A stretch of DNA of 64,000 nucleotides from Escherichia sp. E1V33 (lineage in GTDB: Bacteria > Pseudomonadota > Gammaproteobacteria > Enterobacterales > Enterobacteriaceae), in the NCBI RefSeq assembly GCF_004211955.1, contig NZ_RHJI01000003.1, forward strand, positions 247,142 to 311,141. The letters are read 5' to 3'. The notes beneath the pieces were generated by a model, which had not been told where the DNA came from, searched no databases, and saw nothing but the letters and a program-made list of their open reading frames with translations. The translations under genes were made by a program, and so were the position numbers. This document shows positions 61,547 to 64,000 of the stretch, one piece after another. The first letter of the stretch is position 1, and every line of letters begins with the position of its first letter.

Positions 61547-63973
61547 GTGTCGTTACCCGTTGCAGCCGTCTTACCTGAATTACTTGCCGCCCTCGATTAT
61601 GCGCCGCAGGTGTTATTAAGTGCGCCAACCGGGGCCGGAAAATCGACCTGGCTACCGCTGCAACTGCTGGCGCATTCAGGTATTCACGGGAAAATCATCC
61701 TGCTGGAACCACGTCGACTGGCGGCGCGTAACGTTGCGCAACGCCTGGCGGAGCTGCTGAACGAAAAGCCTGGCGACACGGTCGGCTACCGGATGCGCGC
61801 GCAAAACTGTGTCGGGCCGAATACTCGTCTGGAAGTGGTCACTGAAGGTGTGTTGACGCGCATGATCCAGCGCGACCCGGAACTGAACGGCGTGGGAGTG
61901 GTGATCCTCGATGAATTTCATGAACGCAGTTTGCAGGCAGATTTGGCGCTGGCATTGTTACTCGATGTGCAACAAGGTCTGCGCGATGACCTCAAGCTGC
62001 TGATTATGTCGGCTACGCTGGATAACGATCGCTTACAGCAGATACTGCCAGAAGCGCCCGTTGTTGTTTCCGAAGGGCGTTCGTATCCGGTGGAACGGCG
62101 CTATTTGCCGTTGCCTGCACATCAACGCTTTGACGAAGCGGTTGCGGTCGCTACCGCCGAATTACTGCGCCAGGAAAGCGGATCATTACTGCTATTTTTA
62201 CCTGGCGTCGGAGAAATTCAGCGCGTGCAGGAACAGCTGGCGTCGCGCATCGGCAGTGATGTGTTGCTCTGCCCACTGTATGGCGCGTTGTCGCTGAACG
62301 ATCAGCGAAAAGCTATCCTCCCTGCGCCGCAAGGAATGCGCAAAGTGGTGCTGGCGACCAACATCGCTGAAACCAGTCTAACCATCGAAGGTATCCGTCT
62401 GGTGGTGGATTGCGCCCAGGAAAGGGTAGCGCGCTTTGATCCGCGTACTGGTCTTACGCGATTGATCACTCAGCGCGTTAGTCAGGCGTCGATGACGCAA
62501 CGTGCCGGGCGCGCCGGGCGTCTGGAGCCAGGTATTTGCCTGCATTTAATCGCTAAAGAACAGGCGGAACGTGCCGCAGCGCAAAGTGAACCGGAGATCT
62601 TACAAAGCGATCTCTCCGGTTTGTTGATGGAATTACTGCAATGGGGATGTAGCGATCCGGCACAGATGAACTGGCTGGATCACCCCCCAGCGGTGAATCT
62701 ACAGGCGGCGAAACGTCTGTTACAAATGCTGGGGGCGCTGGACGGTGAGCGACTTAGTGCGCAAGGGCAAAAAATGGCGGCGCTGGGTAACGATCCACGT
62801 TTAGCGGCAATGCTGGTGAGCGCGAAGAGTGACGATGAAGCGGCTACCGCCGCAAAAATTGCCGCCATTCTCGAAGAGCCGCCACGGATGGGTAATTGCG
62901 ATCTTGGCGTGGCGTTCTCGCGCAATCAACCTGCCTGGCAGCAACGTAGTCAGCAACTGTTGAAACGCTTAAACGTACGCGGCGGTGAGGAGGACAGTTC
63001 ACTTATTGCGCCGCTACTCACCCGAGCGTTTGCCGATCGTATTGCTCGTCGGCGTGGGCAAGATGGCCGCTATCAACTGGCGAACGGTATGGGGGCGATG
63101 CTGGATGCTGACGACGCGTTAAACCGCCACGAATGGCTGATCGCACCGTTATTATTGCAGGGCAGCGCCTCGCCGGATGCGCGGATTTTGCTGGCACTGC
63201 CGGTCGATATTGATACGTTAGTAGAACGTTGCCCGCAACTGGTGCAGCAGTCTGACACTGTGGAGTGGGACGATGCTCAAGGCACGCTGAAAGCCTGGCG
63301 TCGGCTGCAAATTGGCCAACTCACGGTAAAAGTGCAGCCACTGGCAAAACCTTCAGAAGAAGAATTACATCAGGCGATGCTTAACGGGATACGCGATAAA
63401 GGATTAAACGTCCTCAACTGGACGCCAGAAGCGGAACAACTACGCCTGCGTTTACTGTGCGCTGCGAAGTGGTTACCAGAGTATGACTGGCCAGCGGTCG
63501 ATGACGCGAGTTTATTGGCGACGCTTGAAATGTGGTTGCTGCCACATATGAGCGGCGTACATTCGCTACGTGGCCTGAAATCAGTCGATATTTACCAGGC
63601 GCTGCATGGATTACTCGATTGGGGAATGCAGCAACGTCTGGTGAGTTCCCTGCCTGCGCATTACACTGTGCCGACGGGAAGTCAGATCGCCATTCGTTAT
63701 CATGAAGATAACCCGCCTGTGCTGGCAGTAAGAATGCAGGAGATGTTTGGCGAAGCCACCAATCCGACTATCGCCCAGGGGCGTGTACCGCTGGTGCTGG
63801 AGTTACTTTCACCCGCCCAAAGGCCGCTGCAAATCACGCGTGATTTGGGGGCCTTCTGGAAAGGAGCGTATCGTGAGGTGCAAAAGGAGATGAAAGGGCG
63901 TTATCCCAAACACGTCTGGCCGGACGACCCGGCGAATACCGCACCAACGCGGCGCACGAAAAAATATTCGTAA
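61547..63973 (+). CDS. hrpB: ATP-dependent RNA helicase-like protein HrpB
   Basis: HrpB is a DExH-box helicase of unknown specific role in E. coli. The GTG at 61547, after GGAG, gives 808 residues, about one fewer than I remember for K-12. Walker A SAPTGAGKST is near residues 25-34. The Walker B variant DEFH is at 122-125. Other visible helicase motifs are SAT in IMSATLDN and QRAGRAGR (motif VI). Helicase-associated and C-terminal HrpB domains follow, with the basic end RRTKKYS. It ends 27 bases before the window edge. Confidence 0.95.
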   Translation: MSLPVAAVLPELLAALDYAPQVLLSAPTGAGKSTWLPLQLLAHSGIHGKIILLEPRRLAARNVAQRLAELLNEKPGDTVGYRMRAQNCVGPNTRLEVVTEGVLTRMIQRDPELNGVGVVILDEFHERSLQADLALALLLDVQQGLRDDLKLLIMSATLDNDRLQQILPEAPVVVSEGRSYPVERRYLPLPAHQRFDEAVAVATAELLRQESGSLLLFLPGVGEIQRVQEQLASRIGSDVLLCPLYGALSLNDQRKAILPAPQGMRKVVLATNIAETSLTIEGIRLVVDCAQERVARFDPRTGLTRLITQRVSQASMTQRAGRAGRLEPGICLHLIAKEQAERAAAQSEPEILQSDLSGLLMELLQWGCSDPAQMNWLDHPPAVNLQAAKRLLQMLGALDGERLSAQGQKMAALGNDPRLAAMLVSAKSDDEAATAAKIAAILEEPPRMGNCDLGVAFSRNQPAWQQRSQQLLKRLNVRGGEEDSSLIAPLLTRAFADRIARRRGQDGRYQLANGMGAMLDADDALNRHEWLIAPLLLQGSASPDARILLALPVDIDTLVERCPQLVQQSDTVEWDDAQGTLKAWRRLQIGQLTVKVQPLAKPSEEELHQAMLNGIRDKGLNVLNWTPEAEQLRLRLLCAAKWLPEYDWPAVDDASLLATLEMWLLPHMSGVHSLRGLKSVDIYQALHGLLDWGMQQRLVSSLPAHYTVPTGSQIAIRYHEDNPPVLAVRMQEMFGEATNPTIAQGRVPLVLELLSPAQRPLQITRDLGAFWKGAYREVQKEMKGRYPKHVWPDDPANTAPTRRTKKYS

Positions 63974-64000
63974 GGTTGGTTTTCTCCCTCTCCCTGTGGG

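Overview
The window is chromosomal DNA from Escherichia coli or a very close Escherichia. Gene order and protein sequences match, from my memory of K-12, the stretch from the end of the division and cell-wall (dcw) cluster to hrpB: ftsA-ftsZ-lpxC-secM-secA-mutT ... pdhR-aceEF-lpd ... acnB ... panBC ... dksA ... hrpB. Many proteins differ from remembered K-12 versions by a few percent, for example HofC, CueO, HrpB and SecM. The fimbrial genes differ much more. It is therefore probably not a K-12-lineage strain, but I cannot assign a phylogroup by eye. I see no rRNA, tRNA, CRISPR array, prophage, integrase or insertion sequence.

Layout. 1-7.4 kb (+): cell division (ftsA lacking its first 22 codons, ftsZ), lipid A synthesis (lpxC), the secretion sensor secM with secA, and mutT. 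7.38-7.94 kb: five tandem 116-bp REP/BIME units. 7.95-9.5 kb (-): yacG, zapD, coaE. 9.7-10.8 kb (+): guaC. 10.8-14.9 kb (-): type IV pilus-like hofC, hofB, ppdD, then nadC. 15.0-16.4 kb (+): ampD-ampE. 16.46-18.8 kb (-): an accessory two-gene sugar cassette (GH43 glycosidase and GPH-type symporter) that I do not remember at this place in K-12. 19-20.4 kb (-): aroP. 20.9-28.1 kb (+): pyruvate dehydrogenase genes pdhR-aceE-aceF-lpd. 28.2-33.6 kb: yacH (-), acnB (+), yacL (+). 33.6-35.7 kb (-): spermidine genes speD-speE and yacC. 35.9-38.1 kb (+): copper oxidase cueO and a secreted-protein gene interrupted by an amber codon. 38.3-42.1 kb: gcd (-), hpt (+), can (-). 42.2-45.7 kb (+): yadG-yadH ABC transporter, yadI, yadE. 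45.75-49.2 kb: panD (-), rpnC (+), an RSA-type repeat, panC-panB (-). 49.4-56.35 kb (-): a seven-gene chaperone-usher fimbrial operon whose alleles look diverged from K-12. 56.7-61.5 kb (-): folK-pcnB, gluQ-dksA, sfsA-thpR. 61.5-64 kb (+): hrpB.

How the genes work together. The pdh block makes acetyl-CoA under PdhR control, and acnB carries flux into the TCA cycle. panB, panC and panD make pantothenate, and coaE finishes CoA synthesis. secM is a translational arrest sensor that sets secA expression. cueO has a textbook CueR promoter. gcd has a perfect CRP core site. aroP has paired TyrR boxes.

Points most worth a second look: the GH43/GPH cassette and its spaced GGATAA hexamers; the amber-interrupted gene after cueO; the diverged fimbrial operon; the RSA repeat with a three-hairpin insert and its degenerate relative in the lpd leader; the dksA terminator that overlaps the long gluQ start; the AUU start of pcnB; the aceE leader hairpin; and the 303-bp in-frame repeats in aceF.
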